NCBI GenBank assembly: GCA_033961575.1
Contig: CM066737.1
Coordinates: 47,406,771-47,470,770, forward strand
DNA length: 64,000 nt
Source: Aselliscus stoliczkanus
Taxonomy: Eukaryota > Chordata > Mammalia > Chiroptera > Hipposideridae
Reading direction: 5' to 3'
How positions within the stretch are numbered: the first letter of the stretch is position 1; the number at the start of each line of letters is the position of its first letter. A program made the translations under genes and the position numbers. This document shows, in pieces, positions 10,735 to 19,889 of the stretch. The notes beneath the pieces are model-generated. The model had not been told where the DNA came from, ran no database searches, and saw only the letters and a program-made list of their open reading frames with translations.

Positions 10735-11145
10735 TGAACTGTCGTTGTCCAAATCCTAACTCCTAATACCTATGAATGTGACCTTATTTGGAAAATAGGG
10801 TCTTTGTAGATGTAATTAAGGATTTGAAGATGTTATCATACTGGATTTAGTGTGGGCTCTAAATCCAATGACTGGTGTCCTTATAAGAGAAAGGGGAGAA
10901 CATAGGTGGTGCAAGGAATAATGCCATGTAAAGACACAGGCAGATAGTGGAATTACCTCAAGCCAAGGATAACTAGGAGCTACCATAACCTGAAAGTAAC
11001 AAAGAAAGATCCTATTGTAGAGAGTGCTTGGCCCTGATGACAACTTGATTTCAGATTTCTAGCCTCCAAAGTTGTGAGAGAATAAGCTTCTGTTGTTTTA
11101 AACCACCAAGTTTGTGGTAACTTGTTGCAGCATCCGAGGAAACTA
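10735..11145 (+). mobile_element. MLT1-type LTR (ERVL-MaLR)
   Basis: Matches the MLT1 layout: CCTAACTCCTAATACCTATG, GTGACCTTATTTGGAAA, ACTGGTGTCCTTATAAGAG, CCAAGCCTCCAAAG-type segment, GTTGTTTTAAACCACCAAG and a terminal GGAAACTA. Non-coding relic LTR interrupting an older L1 3' end. Confidence 0.85.
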
Positions 11146-11223
11146 TTAGGTTGTCGGAAAAGTCATGATGCATTTTTGCAATAAAAACCATAGAAAAATG
11201 TCACGACTTTTCCTGTAACCCAA
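11146..11223. mobile_element. 78-bp mariner-type MITE
   Basis: Imperfect inverted repeats: left TTAGGTTGTCGGAAAAGTCA, right (read inward) TTGGGTTACAGGAAAAGTCG. Flanked by TA on both sides (11144-11145, 11224-11225), the mariner target. It is similar in size and layout to the primate MADE1 element but differs in sequence. Confidence 0.88.
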
Positions 11224-11225
11224 TA

Positions 11226-11330
11226 ATAAAACGGTATATCAGGTTTCCACCATACTTTCTTTCAGGTATTCTGTAGGTCTAAATTTTTCCAAAAAAAAAT
11301 TGAGAGTGTCTTTTTTCTTTTTTTAAGCTG
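11226..11330 (+). mobile_element. Ancient L1 3' terminus, resumed
   Basis: TTCTGTAGGTCTAAATTTTTCC and an A-rich end are the expected terminus of the old L1 interrupted by the MLT1 LTR. Confidence 0.5.
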
Positions 11331-11332
11331 GG

Positions 11333-11392
11333 CCATCTACACCTGAAACTAATTTAAAAATAAATGTTTATTTCACAATAAAATAATTTTTT
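11333..11392 (+). mobile_element. Very short L1 3' end
   Basis: ACACCTGAAACTAATTTAAAA followed by TTTATTTCACAATAAAA, the 3' terminus with polyadenylation signal seen in the young L1s here. Confidence 0.65.
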
Positions 11393-11483
11393 TGAGGGCA
11401 GTGTCACTGGCCCTCATATGTGGGACCCGAACCGGGGCCGCTGGCCTCCCAAGCCAGCGCTCAACCACCGCGCCACTCGGCCA
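11393..11483 (-). mobile_element. Short SINE A, minus
   Basis: GGGCAGTGTCACTGGCCC, anticodon stem GCTGGCCTCCCAAGCCAGC, CCACTCGGCC. Imperfect duplication of TTTCA(A/C)(A/G)ATAAAA on both sides. Confidence 0.88.
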
Positions 11484-11499
11484 TTTCAAGATAAAAGAA

Positions 11500-12519
11500 T
11501 TTTTTAAAATTGAGAAAATAAAACACTGTTATGACATGTCAAGAGAGACTGCATAAGAAACAAAAAGTGTTATTTAGTACTTTTAATGGTACTTTCCTGC
11601 ATATTAAACCCGAGGCTGCACTTCTTCATTTTGTATTGATCACCACAAATTATATTGCCAGCCCTGATATTGAATGAACTGTGGTGCTAGGATGGATCTC
11701 CTTAAACCTCTCCTCTCTGTGGTCAGTATCGGCTAGTGCAGGCCTGAATGTGTGAAGGCAAGGGAATCCATTTGGAGGAGGGCTAAGGGATGCAGTACCT
11801 GGGAAATGGTCAAGGCCTGGCAAGGGACCTTGATGGCCTTGAAAGTTTAGAACCAAATAAGATAACCTCTTACATTGTTAGCTTTGTTTACAAGGTTCCT
11901 CAACAACATTTTAAGATTTTAAGTTCCTAAGACTCATCTTCTATGTCTTTGAACCCATTAAACCTTGTGGCACTGTTGTAGGCTAGAGTTAGCTAAGTTT
12001 TCCATGATTACTTGAATTGGGATTTGTAGTTGGCTAGAGGGAGTGTAAAAATGTCAGAGACAGCAGATGAAATTTGAGAATCTTTAACATAGTTTTCCCT
12101 AGGTTGCTAAACCAAACAAAAGCACATATCTGAAACTGAGACCCAGGTCATTTTGGGGGTTAGCTAAAGGAAGAGAAGCATAAATGCATCCCCTGGTTGA
12201 GAAATAGAGAGACTGAGTTTAGTTCACTATTGACTTCTCTACATATGTAGCCTCTAAGCAAGACCACTTCTGCAATAATCCCATTATATGGAAGAAGAAT
12301 CCATGACATGAGGTTGGGAGTTTGACAAGAATTACCTATTCTGTGCATTGGATTAAATATCCTTTCTCATCCAAAAATATCTGTGCTTTTGTTAACATCA
12401 TGTGTTATGTGGTTTGAGACCATGCATATTTTGACAGACCCTTACATATATATTCCAAATGTTTGTAGTAGTTTTTATGCATTTATTTTTTTTAACGGTC
12501 ATTTCTATATTGGTTATCA
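11500..12519. other. Unique sequence, no gene seen
   Basis: Only short ORFs; no repeat recognised with confidence. Confidence 0.4.
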
Positions 12520-12725
12520 TATGCTGGATACTATTTTAGTTTTTTTGTATAAATATTAATTTATTTAGTCATCATAATCCCACATAGAATAGACAACTGA
12601 GACAGACAGGTTAAGGAAACTGCTAAAGGTCATCCAGTTAATGAGAGGTAGAGACAGAATTTGAACCCAAGCAGTCTAGCTCCAGAGTTCCCCACTCTTA
12701 AACCATTATACTTTGCTGTCTTGCC
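12520..12725 (-). repeat. MIR SINE, minus
   Basis: Reads as the MIR complement: GAAACTGCTAAAGGTCATCC, GAATTTGAACCCAAGCAGTC, then TCTTAAACCATTATACT. Confidence 0.8.
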
Positions 12726-12815
12726 ATGTCATTGGCAAAGGTTCAAGTGTCGATGATGGTATAAGTTCTGGCTCACAACCTGGCCCCCAAATTCTAATAC
12801 ATCTCAAATTTGTTT

Positions 12816-12959
12816 TTTGTTTTTTTAGCTGAGCCATCCTGCCACCTGTTGGCAGCTCAACGGCAACTCAGCTCAGGCTGGCATCGAACCACCGTTGCTC
12901 AGAGCTCAGCTCACACTCTTGAGTGAGCTCTTAAATAACTGAGCCACTCGGGCCAGCCC
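12816..12959 (-). mobile_element. tRNA-derived SINE, type B, minus
   Basis: Poly(T), TAGCTGAGCCATCCTGCC, GCATCGAACCACCGTTGC and GAGTGAGCTC. Perfect duplication CATCTCAAATTTGTTT at 12800-12815 and 12960-12975. Confidence 0.92.
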
Positions 12960-12975
12960 CATCTCAAATTTGTTT

Positions 12976-13814
12976 AATAAGTAATGACCAGACTTAGGGC
13001 CAAAAGCCTGTAATCCTTTTGGAAGGTTATGGGTCTATACAGCATCAGTCTGCATCTCCCCAGTAGGCCAAACCAAACTTATAAATCCAGTAGACTCTAC
13101 AAAGCTCCTCCTGGCAGGGAAGCTGGAAATTTCTGTATTAGAGGGTTTAACATGGGGCAGAGTTCATGAGACTCTTGTTCTTTATCTAATACTACCACTG
13201 CAATATATGGATTTTTTCCCCCCATTACTTGGCATTGATTACTCAAGTTGATGTAAGAGACTGAGCTAAAAATAATGTAATTTCAATACGGAAAATCATT
13301 GTATCAGGACTCTGTTACAAAAGACAGAGAATTTTACCTAATATTTCTCTATAAAAGGATTTTATTAGCTTATATGGTTATACATCTTCAGGCACAGTTG
13401 AATTCAGTGATTCTAAAACCATTATCAAAATTTGCTTTCTTCCTCCCTACCCTTCAATTCTGCTTCCTGGGAAGGTCTCCACTATGAAATGAGCTGTCAT
13501 CTCTTAGTCAAAAGATTTCCATCAGCAGTAATCAGGGCTACGTTTTTCTGCATCCCATTCCAGTTGGAAAACAAAACAAAACAAAAATAAAGACTATTTA
13601 TCCAACATTCCCAAGAAAGGCCATAAAATTCTCTCTGATTAGATAGTTTAGGACACAAGGCCATGTCTGCCTGGAATAGTCACAGTGGCCAGGAAAATGC
13701 AATGTGATCATTAAATTAGTCCTGGGTCTCAGGCGTGGAGGTGTAATGCCACCCAGGAAAGTAGATTGAAGTGGGAAAGAAGTTGGATCTCTATATGACA
13801 TTTAGGGACCATTG
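12976..13814. other. Unique sequence, no gene seen
   Basis: No recognisable coding or repeat content; an A-rich (AAAAC)n-like patch is at about 13571-13590. Confidence 0.4.
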
Positions 13815-13822
13815 CCAGAATT

Positions 13823-13936
13823 GAAATTCTTTTTTTTTTTTTTGAGGGCAGTGTCAATGGCCCTCACATGTAGGACCCGAACTGAGGCCACTGGCTTCTG
13901 AAGCCAGCGCTTAACCTCTGCATCACTCAGCCATCC
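13823..13936 (-). mobile_element. Short SINE A, minus
   Basis: Long poly(T), GGGCAGTGTCAATGGCCC, diverged anticodon stem CTGGCTTCTGAAGCCAG. CCAGAATT at 13815-13822 and 13937-13944. Confidence 0.88.
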
Positions 13937-13974
13937 CCAGAATTTTTTTTTTTTTTGGTTACTACTTCTTTTTT

Positions 13975-14083
13975 TTCTTTTTTTTTTTGAGGGCAGTGTC
14001 ACTGGCCCACATATGTGGTACCCGAACCAGGGCCGCTGGCATCCCAAGCCAGCGCTTAACCAATGTGCAACTCGGTGGGCCTC
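13975..14083 (-). mobile_element. Short SINE A, minus, at L1 poly(T) end
   Basis: GGGCAGTGTCACTGGCCC, anticodon stem GCTGGCATCCCAAGCCAGC. Abuts the 3' poly(A) end (poly(T) on this strand) of L1 copy I; target duplication is blurred by T runs. Confidence 0.85.
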
Positions 14084-14084
14084 T

Positions 14085-17000
14085 TTTTTTTATTATTATT
14101 AGTTTCAGGTGTACAACACAATGCAATAGTTATACTCTTTACCCCCAAAAGTGAAACCCCCCCTCTCCAAGTACGCCACTCCTCTCCCCCACCATATCAT
14201 ACATATCTATTACAATTCCTTTGACTCCCCTACACAGGATACTCCACATCCCATGACTATCTATACATTCAGTTACAGTTGTCATACAATATTATACAAC
14301 ATCAGCTTCAGGTGTACAGTGCAGTGATCAAGCTTCTACTCCATCCATGAAGTGGTCTCCCTAATAAGACATGTGACTATCTGACATGCCACAAAATTTT
14401 TACAACATTATTATATTCCCCGAACTGTGTTTCATATCCCTGTGGAAATATTGTAGTTGTCTATTTATGCTGTCTAATCCCTTCCCCTTCCCCCTTATCC
14501 CCACCCCGCTCCCAAATAGCAACCCTCAGTTTTTCCTCTATGAGTCTGTTTACTTTGCTCGTTCATTCGGATTTTTCAGATTCCACACATAAGTGAGATC
14601 ATATGGTACTTGTCTTTCTCCGACTGACTTATTTCACTCAACATAATAGTCTCTTCACAACATTATCAATTGCATTCCCAGAACTACCCCATATCCCTGC
14701 GGCAACATTGCAGTCACCACCTACACTGTCCGAAATCTTCCCCGTCTCCCTCATCCCCACTCCCTCCCAGCCAGTAACCATCAGTTTTTCCTTTATATCT
14801 GCTTGATATGACTTCAATCTTCTTAAGTTTACTGAGACTTATTTTGTGGCCTAACGTGGTCTATCTTGGAAAATGTCCCATGTGTACTTGAGAAGAATGT
14901 ACACTCTGCTTTTTCAGGGTGAAATGCTCCAAAATATCAACGAAGTACAGCTGGTCTAAAGTGTCATTTAAGGCCCCTATTTCTGTGTTGATTTTCTGTC
15001 TAAAGGGTCTGTCCACTGGTGACAATGGGGTGCTGAAGTCCCCTACTATGATAGTGTTACTGTTGATCTCTGTCTTTATGTCTGTCAAAATCTGTTACAT
15101 GTAATTAGGAGCTCCTATGTTGGGTGCATAGATGTTTATTAGGGTTATAGTGCCCTTCTTTGTCTTTTACGGTAGTCATTCTAAAGTCTATTTTGTCCAA
15201 AACAAGCATTGTTACTCCAGCTTTTTTTTTATTTCCATTTGCATGAAATATCTTATTCCATCTGTAAACAGCATATACATGTGTCCTATTTCCTTATCCA
15301 CTCAGGCACTCTCTGTCTTTTGATTGGAGCATTTAGCCCATTCACATTAAAATGATTATTGATAGGTGCATATGGATTGCCATTTTGTTATTTGTATTCC
15401 TCCTCTTCCTGGGTCAGCTTGTGTACCCCTTTCTCTTGTTTAAAAAAGCCATTTTAACATTTCTTGCAATGCTGGCTTAGTGGTAATGAATTCTTTAAGC
15501 TTATTCTTTTCTGAGAAGCTCTTTATTTCTCCTTCAATTTTAAGTGATAGCCATGTTGGGTAGAGCAATCTTGGTTGTAGGCCTTTATTTTGTGTCACTT
15601 TGGATATCTCCTGCCACACCCTTCTGGCCTGCAGAGTTTCTGTAGACCAGTCAGCTGTTAGTCTTGTAGGAGTTCCTTTGTATGTAACCTGCTGTCTTTC
15701 TCTTGCTGCCTCTAGGATTCGGTCTCTGTCTTTAACCTTTGCCATTTTAACTATGATGTGTCTTGTGGACCTGTTTGGGTTCAGCTTGTTTGGAACGCTC
15801 TGTACTTCCTGGTCATGTATGTTGATTTCCTTTACCAGGGTAGGGAAGTTTTCAGTCATTATTTTTTCAAATACATTTTCGACCACTCGCTCCTTCTCTT
15901 CTCCTTCCTGTATTCCTACGATTCCAAGGTTGTTGCATTTCATCTTGTCCCATAGGGCTCTTACACTATTTTCATTGTTTTTTATTCTTTGGTCATTTTG
16001 TTGTGCCAACTGGGTGATTTCTGCTATTTGGTCTTCCAAAGCGTTGATCCGCTTCTCTGCTTCATCTACTCTACTGGTGATGCATTCAAGTGTGTTTTTC
16101 TTTTCAGTTATTGTATTCTTTAGTTCTAACTGGTTGTTTTTTATGGTTTCTCTATCCTTCCTTATGTCCTCACTAAGTTTGTTAAACCTTCCTATCATCA
16201 GTTTTCTAAACTCTGTCTCTGAAAGTGTTGGATCCCTCTGTTTCATTTAATTCCATTTCTAGAGATTTCTTCTGATCTTTTACTTGTGACATGTTTCTTT
16301 GTTTCCCCATTCTGGCTGTCACTCTGGGATTGCTTCCATATATTAGATAGATCACAAGGAGAGCCCTGGCTAGATCATGCAGGCACACAGCTCACGGCCC
16401 AACATTCCCAGGAAAACTCCCAGTCTCAGCCTGTCCCAATCAGGCGCTCCCAGATGAGGCCGAGCAGCCCAAAAACCAATCACCAGCCTGGCAACTCTGC
16501 AAGCTCAGTGTGGAGATCCGGGACCCGAGGTGGCTTGCACACTCCCAGGTCTCAGTGAGCACCCTGTTGGAGCTGGAGGGCACCCGCCCAGCGTTTCCCT
16601 GGCAACGCAGTATAAGCCAGGTGGAGGGTGGGGATCCAAGGCCGCATGTGCGCGCACGCACACACACATGCACTTCTGTGCCAATTCCACCCGACCAATG
16701 AGGTCCCGGACATGATCCTCTGTGGGAGGGCCCAACGCTGACAAAATGGTGCCTTCCTTACATCACTCACATGCAGGCTCCACACCAGGAGAACAACAGT
16801 CCAAAAACCTCCAGCCTTTGCACCAAACATGCTCAGTTCAGTCCATCCCTGCAGGCTCCCGGGCCCGGCTCACACAGCTACTCCCTCTACCAGGAACCAG
16901 GTAAGTGCTCACTGGCGAGCAAGTCTGTACGCCTGCCCCACTGATTCTCTAGCTGCTGTTAGCCTCACCGAGCTGAGCAAAGAGAATCCTCACTTATTTA

Positions 17001-17323
17001 CTGCCAGCTATCTTGGAACTTCTCTTCCTGGCAAAGGAACTCTGGGTTGGTGAGCTTTGTGTGCGGCCGGAGGGTCTCTCCCCCAACTGGAGAAGCCTCC
17101 CCACAGCTGGGGCTTCCCTCACGTCGTTCGCTCTCTCCATCTCTGCCCGTCCTACCGGACCCGACGTGGCCTCCTCTTTAATTTCTTCATTTCATGGCTC
17201 TGTTTATCTAGTATTCCGGGGACTTCCTGGGTTGAATGCTATATAATTTGATTGTAATTTTTGTGTGATCCTGGGAGGTAGTTAGCACAGCATCTGTCTA
17301 TTCCACCATTTTACCGGAAGTCT
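14085..17323 (-). mobile_element. ORF2-deleted L1, copy I
   Basis: A 3.2-kb L1 on the minus strand. It has a 5' end at about 17323 (CTTCCGGTAAAATGGTGG), 5'UTR to about 16311, ORF1 to 15440, and only the start of ORF2 (15400-14808, endonuclease part). It then jumps straight to 3'UTR sequence at a junction near 14795-14806. A second junction near 14644-14655 leads back into the last bases of ORF2 and a second 3'UTR segment. No reverse transcriptase is present. Copies II and III share both junctions. Confidence 0.9.
15440..16310 (-). pseudogene. L1 ORF1 of copy I, one frameshift
   Basis: Encodes the L1 RNA-binding chaperone ORF1p. The start is taken as the ATG at 16308-16310 (MGKQRNMSQVKDQKK). 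One extra base near 16230 shifts the frame; from 16246 to 15440 a 268-residue frame is open to the normal end. Visible parts are a long coiled coil rich in E/K/L heptads, an RRM starting near NLGIVGIQEGEE and a C-terminal domain with RHIIVKMAKVKDRDRILEAA. The single disabling change suggests a fairly recent insertion. It acts in cis with L1 RNA in cytoplasmic RNPs (family knowledge). Confidence 0.9.
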
Positions 17324-17739
17324 CATTGAGCTATTGTTAAAAAAAGTCTCAGTAGCTTTGAATGAAGTGTTACAGAAATATGAAGACTTTGTGATAGTCA
17401 AAAACATTTGTTAGAATCCTGACTCAACATGAAGGAGCCTACCCAATCAGATAATGCAGACGCAGTGTACTTTTAGATGGGCCAAGAAATGGTCTCAGAC
17501 TCATTAGAAACCAAAATGAAATTTCAAAGTCCTGGAAGTCACTGGTTTGTTATGTGTTTCCTTTATAGCGTGCTATCCAAAACAAGTGTTTCAATCAGTG
17601 GCTATGTGAATTCCTGTTACTAGAGTAGCCTCTCTGTATTAGTGGCTATAGGATGTGTAACTGGGTCAGTTAGGCTGGTCAGGAGAGGTGTGAATTCAAG
17701 TATTTCTATCCTCTACCAGAGATCAAAGCGCTCTGCCAT
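17324..17739. other. Unique sequence, no gene seen
   Basis: Nothing recognised between the 5' end of L1 copy I and a MIR. Confidence 0.4.
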
Positions 17740-18005
17740 TAAAAATAGACTGGTTTCAAATTCTAGCACTGCTACTTCCTAGTTGTATAACTTTATGGTA
17801 GGTAAGTTAACTGCTCTGAACCTCTATTTTATCATCTTTAAGTTGAATTTATGACACCTAACTCATAAATATGATGAGTATTTAATGCCAGAAATGGATA
17901 TCTCATTTTTAGTAATGTGAAGTTAAATGAGTATTATTAACAAATTAAAGCACTGAGCACAGGGCTTGACATAAAATAGTCATTTACCAAACATTAGTTC
18001 CTTTT
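17740..18005 (+). repeat. MIR SINE
   Basis: CAAATTCTAGCACTGCTACTT, CCTAGTTGTATAAC, GAACCTCTATTTTATCATC and a tail with GCACTGAGCACAGGGCTTG. Confidence 0.75.
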
Positions 18006-18203
18006 CTCCAGAGGCACACAAATCTAGATTTTATGTCCAAAGAAATGAAACCTGAAATTCTATTGATCCTCCACTGGGTTACTATGAAGCAAATGGGGTT
18101 GGTGGAATAAAGTCACAACTGACTTATCACTGAGCTGGACAAGTAAGAGATGCAGTGCCATATAAGGTATGTATTGGAAACCAGTGATTAGAAAACAGGT
18201 TCA

Positions 18204-18471
18204 TAAAACTGAAAACAGCAAAGGAACAAGAAAAACAAATAAAGAAACAAAATCTCATAGACACAGGTAACAGTTTATTGGTTACCAGAGTGTAAGCAGG
18301 GAGGAGGGATGGTAGAAGAGGATGAAGGGGGTCAAATATATGGTAATGGAAGGAGAAGTAACTCTGGGTGGTGAACACACAGTATGATATATAGATGATG
18401 TATTATAGAATTGTACAATTGTATAATTGTACACTTACTAACCATTGTCACTCCAATACATTTTTTAAAAA
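18204..18471 (+). mobile_element. 5'-truncated L1 3' end (268 bp)
   Basis: L1 3'UTR (GGTTACCAGAGTGTAAGCAGG, GATATATAGATGATGTATTA, CACTCCAATACATTTTTT). Clean 14-bp duplication AGAAAACAGGTTCA at 18190-18203 and 18472-18485. Confidence 0.93.
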
Positions 18472-18485
18472 AGAAAACAGGTTCA

Positions 18486-19484
18486 AATAGACCCAAGAAT
18501 CAAAGCCAATACAAAAAAGTAATGCCAGTAAAATAGTACATGAATGCTCTAAGTTATAGTCATAATCAGTGACTGGGAAATGTGGTACCAAGATAATTCT
18601 ATTGACTCTCCTAAATGGCGTAACTCCCTTCTGGCACTTTTGTTTGTAAAATGTGTGCAGTGACTCTTGCACAGAGGTGACATTGAAGATTCATGATACT
18701 ATGTTCCCTTGAGGGATCTTCCAAATTCTTGGCCAAGTGAGGCCTAAAGCTTTCTTCATAGGGAGAAAATGAAGCATGACCACCAATGTAGAGGATTTAT
18801 AGATGTGACGTAAGCACCCAGAGCTCTCCCAGGTGTTAGATTTTGCCAAAATGCTGGTATGAGTATATCTTGAATGTTATATTTTATTTCATAGATAACT
18901 ATAATGGCCATAGGCAAGATGGTGGTTGGTGGAGAAAATCTCCCAGAGTCCAGAAAAAGGTGATAATCATTTTACCATCATGTATAGAGGCAAGGGCAGT
19001 GATAGCATTGGTCCTATGTCTTGAATTCTGGACGTAATGGAGGTAGTGAGAGTTAGGCCAATCATATACACTCATCTCTCTCTAAAAGTTCTTGTCATGA
19101 GCTTATATCTATAGTCATGTGTTATGTCTTCATCTGTAGCTGTATATTCTGATGTTTAGACTAAACTATACAGTATTATAAGAAACAATTACTTATGGCA
19201 GGTACTATGGTTCTGGGTGTGAGTAAAGATAAGTATAGGAAGTGAAACCCATAGGTATTTAATGATTTTATTACAATTATAGATGAATGAGAGAGATAAA
19301 GAGGAAGGCTGACTGACTGTTGAAGCAAGGTTCTCAGGAAGGCCAATCTTCAGTAGATTCAGCATGTTTCACAAGGTGGTGTTGACTTCACATGGTGAAA
19401 ATAGTATTTTTGCAGTGTGCTCAGAGGTGATTAGGATCTGGAGGATTGATGTTATCAAAACTACAAATCCACCCAGAGTCAGTT
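18486..19484. other. Unique sequence, no gene seen
   Basis: Only short ORFs. No repeat recognised. Confidence 0.4.
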
Positions 19485-19763
19485 CTTCCATCACCATATA
19501 TTTTATTCCTTTACTGTCATCTACTACCCCTCTCCCTCCTTACCCTCTGGTAACCACTAAACTATTGTCTATGTCTATGAGTTTCTGTTTCTTCATTTGT
19601 TTGTCTTGTTCCTTTGTTGTTTTACATACTAAATAGGTGGTGATAGAAGGTGAACTAACTCTGGGTGGTGAACACACAATGTGATATATAGATGATGTAT
19701 TACAGAATTGTACACCTGAAACCTATGTCACTTTACTAACAACTGTCACCCCAATAAGCCTTA
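19485..19763 (+). mobile_element. Small twin-primed L1
   Basis: 19485-19637 is L1 3'UTR in minus orientation (ACCCCTCTCCCTCCTTACCC, GTCTATGAGTTTCTG). From about 19637 the plus-strand L1 3' end follows (CTCTGGGTGGTGAACACAC, AATTGTACACCTGAAACC, CACCCCAATAAGC). Opposed halves joined head-to-head fit 5' inversion. Confidence 0.82.
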
Positions 19764-19873
19764 TTACTTATTTTTTTTGAGGGCAGTGGCACTGGCCCTC
19801 ATATGTGGGACCCAAACCGGGGCCGCTGACTTCCCAAGCCAGCGCTTAACCACCGTGCCACTTGGCCAGCCCA
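19764..19873 (-). mobile_element. Short SINE A in L1 tail
   Basis: GGGCAGTGGCACTGGCCC, GCTGACTTCCCAAGCCAGC. Duplication of CCCAATAAGC(C/T)TTA around 19749-19763 and 19875-19888. Confidence 0.9.
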
Positions 19874-19889
19874 ACCCAATAAGCTTTAA

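Noticed and set aside
14655..14808. Splicing as the cause of the shared ORF2 deletion
   Set aside because: The expected GT donor and AG acceptor are not seen at the breakpoints when compared with the unrearranged L1 sequence at 26640-26680 and 48560-48620, so a deletion or template switch is more likely than an intron.
15600..16250. 216-residue plus-strand ORF rich in Ser, Phe and Leu
   Set aside because: It is the antisense shadow of L1 ORF1 in copy I. The same applies to the minus-strand ORF at 28733-29335 and that at 59600-60013.
16440..16830. Several overlapping ORFs on both strands in GC-rich sequence, CpG-island-like
   Set aside because: This is L1 5'UTR; the same GC-rich block occurs in copies II, III and IV, so it is not a gene or an independent CpG island.
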